DNA from: Pseudomonadota bacterium
GTDB taxonomy: Bacteria > Myxococcota_A > Polyangia > Polyangiales > Polyangiaceae
Length of the DNA: 14,011 nucleotides
Assembly: GCA_023460875.1 (NCBI GenBank)
Contig: JAEWOQ010000450.1
Coordinates: 1-14,011, forward strand
Reading direction: 5' to 3'
The notes below the pieces were generated by a model, which ran no database searches, was not told the origin of the DNA, and was given only the letters and a program-made list of their open reading frames with translations. The position numbers and the translations under genes are program-made. This document shows positions 12,578-14,011 of the stretch, in pieces (the first letter of the stretch is position 1; each line of letters begins with the position of its first letter).

Positions 12578-14011
12578 GTGGATGGATTGGCGGCGCCCGT
12601 TCGGGCCGGAGACACCATTGCGGACAAGTACGTGGTCGACCGCGTGCTCGGGAAAGGCGGCATGGGGGTCGTGGTCGCCGCCTCCCACGCGACCTTGAAC
12701 CAGCTGGTCGCCTTGAAGTTCCTCTTGCCCGAGGCCTGCGATCACCCAGGCGCCGTGGAGCGGTTTTTGCGTGAGGCGCGGGCCGCCGTGCAGATCCAAT
12801 CGGAGCACGTCGCCCGCGTCATCGACGTCGGCACGCTGGAGACGGGCTCTCCCTACATGGTGATGGAGTTCCTGGAGGGCCACGATCTGGCGCGAGAGCT
12901 CGAGCTGCGCGGGGCCCTGCCGCCAGCGGAGATCGCCGAGTACCTGCTCCAGGCGTGCGAGGCCATCGCCGAGGCCCACTCCCTGAAGATCGTCCACCGG
13001 GATCTCAAGCCCGCCAACCTGTTCCTGAGCCGCCGCAAGGACGGCTCTCGGATCGTGAAGGTCCTCGATTTCGGCATCTCCAAGGCCGTGCGCGAAGGCG
13101 AGGCCCACCTCACACAAACCGCCACCATGATGGGCTCGCCCCTGTACATGGCCCCCGAACAGATCCGCGACGCCAAGACCGTGGACGCGCGGGCGGACGT
13201 GTGGTCTCTGGGCGTCATCCTGCACGAGGCGCTGGCGGGGAGCGTGCCCTTCGGCGGAGAGACGCTCTCGGGCGTGCTGGCCTCCATCATCGCGGACGCG
13301 CCCCAGCCGTTGTCATCGCTGCGACCGGAGCTGCCCGAGGCGCTCACGAGCCTGGTGGCCCGCTGCTTGGAGAAGGATCCGGCGCGACGCGTCCAAGACG
13401 TCGCAGAGCTCGCCGAGCTGCTCGCGCCCTTCGCGCCCGAGCAGGCGCAGCGCACGGTGCCCCGCGCTCGCTCCATCCTCGGTCGGACGGCGCCGGCGGG
13501 CACCCCGAGCGGAGCCGCTTTGGAGGGGACGATCGCCGCGGCCCAGACCAACGAGAGCCTCACGGCGCGCCCGTGGTCCAAGAGCGACAAGGACGACACA
13601 CACGCATCGAGGCGCTCCGCCCTCCCGCTGCTCGTCGTCCTCGGTGGCTTGCTCCTGCTCGGCGCGGGGACCGTCGCGTACTTCGGCGGCGCGGACGCCG
13701 ACAGCGTCGATGCCTCCAGTGAAGGCGCCCAGCCCCCGGGGGCCGTCGGCGCGGAGCCCATCACCGCCGCGGCCGCTCCCGCAGCACCGCCCCCTCCCAG
13801 CGTCGAGCCCACACCGTCCGAGTCTCCCGCGAAGCCCGACGAGGAGGAGGCCGCGGAGACACCCGAGCCGACCACCCCTGCGCCCCCCGACTCCGCGCCC
13901 TCTCAGAGCGCACCCGCCGCGGCGCCCGCCCGGCCGAGCACCACCCCACGCTCCACGCCCCGTCCCTCTGCGCCCCGTCCCTCTGCGCCCCGTCCCTCTG
14001 CGCCCCGTCCC
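12578..14011 (+). CDS. Hanks-type Ser/Thr protein kinase, 5' part (cut by window edge)
   Basis: The frame is open from the GTG at 12578 to the right edge: 478 residues, no stop. The start is chosen because the kinase fold follows at once (GDTIADKYVVDRVLGKGGMG); no Shine-Dalgarno sequence is visible. Kinase motifs are complete: glycine loop GKGGMG (25-30), lysine 47 in VALK, HRDLKPAN with catalytic Asp142, DFG at 164-166, then GSPLYMAPEQ and DVWSLGVIL. A linker leads to one membrane helix (about 348-370: PLLVVLGGLLLLGAGTVAYF), then an Ala/Pro/Glu-rich external tail ending in RPSAP repeats. It is a membrane receptor-type kinase that should phosphorylate Ser/Thr on cytoplasmic targets. Its extracytoplasmic end and any sensor domain lie beyond the window. 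It follows a terminator-like hairpin, so it is probably transcribed separately. The FHA domain of the upstream CpaF is a possible reader of its product. Confidence 0.9.
   Translation, partial: MDGLAAPVRAGDTIADKYVVDRVLGKGGMGVVVAASHATLNQLVALKFLLPEACDHPGAVERFLREARAAVQIQSEHVARVIDVGTLETGSPYMVMEFLEGHDLARELELRGALPPAEIAEYLLQACEAIAEAHSLKIVHRDLKPANLFLSRRKDGSRIVKVLDFGISKAVREGEAHLTQTATMMGSPLYMAPEQIRDAKTVDARADVWSLGVILHEALAGSVPFGGETLSGVLASIIADAPQPLSSLRPELPEALTSLVARCLEKDPARRVQDVAELAELLAPFAPEQAQRTVPRARSILGRTAPAGTPSGAALEGTIAAAQTNESLTARPWSKSDKDDTHASRRSALPLLVVLGGLLLLGAGTVAYFGGADADSVDASSEGAQPPGAVGAEPITAAAAPAAPPPPSVEPTPSESPAKPDEEEAAETPEPTTPAPPDSAPSQSAPAAAPARPSTTPRSTPRPSAPRPSAPRPSAPRP
13956..14011 (+). repeat. 15-bp tandem repeat in the kinase tail, 3.7 copies
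   Basis: The unit CGCCCCGTCCCTCTG is repeated exactly at 13956, 13971 and 13986, with a partial fourth copy to the window edge. In the kinase frame it encodes repeated Arg-Pro-Ser-Ala-Pro. Identical copies at nucleotide level suggest recent slippage or expansion. The array may continue beyond the edge. It probably forms an extended periplasmic or wall-spanning stalk. Confidence 0.85.

Noticed and set aside
1..14011. CRISPR arrays, tRNA or rRNA genes, insertion sequences, phage or transposase genes
   Set aside because: Looked for by eye on both strands; none of the characteristic repeats, cloverleaf-type sequences or transposase motifs was seen.

Overview
The window is a very GC-rich, densely packed bacterial segment. 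Almost all of it is a Tad (tight adherence, type IVc/Flp pilus) biogenesis locus, followed by a TPR membrane protein gene and the 5' part of a Ser/Thr protein kinase gene. The GC content, the many GTG starts, an FHA domain fused to the pilus ATPase, a Hanks-type kinase with a Pro/Ala/Ser-rich tail after a transmembrane helix, and a DUF4034/Sel1-like TPR protein all suggest a member of the Myxococcota, perhaps a Polyangia/Sandaracinus-like lineage. That placement is inference from style, not from a marker gene.

Layout. Minus strand, read right to left from about 2756 to 1: a very short Flp-like prepilin (2589-2756), the likely major Flp pilin (2203-2448), a CpaA/TadV prepilin peptidase (1627-2187), a TadE-like pseudopilin (818-1630) and the N-terminal part of a TadG-like protein (1-780, cut by the window edge). 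Plus strand, 3122-10585: cpaB/rcpC, cpaC/rcpA secretin, FHA-cpaF, tadB, tadC, tadD and a second cpaF. These seven genes are joined by 4- or 11-bp overlaps or a 1-bp gap and must form one operon. The two arms diverge from a 365-bp intergenic region (2757-3121). After the operon come a 236-bp spacer with a 17-bp tandem repeat and a 16-bp palindrome, a 540-residue TPR protein (10822-12444), a candidate intrinsic terminator (12466-12489), and the kinase gene (12578 to the right edge).

How the parts fit. CpaA should cleave the Flp and TadE prepilins. CpaF powers assembly through the TadB/TadC inner-membrane platform. CpaC forms the outer-membrane channel, CpaB acts in the periplasm, and TadD is the lipoprotein associated with the secretin. 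TadE and TadG are accessory envelope proteins. No TadZ/CpaE gene is present in the window. Where it often sits, between the secretin and the ATPase, the ATPase itself starts with an FHA phosphothreonine-binding domain, and a Ser/Thr kinase is encoded about 5.6 kb further on. A sequence closely matching a sigma-54 promoter lies directly upstream of the main pilin gene, so pilin synthesis may be controlled separately from the machinery.

The most interesting points are the FHA-CpaF/kinase arrangement with a second FHA-less CpaF in the same operon, the sigma-54-like promoter and leader hairpin of flp, the tandem repeat and its partial copy on the other side of the TPR gene, the possible leaderless kinase transcript, and a 15-C homopolymer at the left edge that is either a sequencing artefact or a poly-G coding tract.
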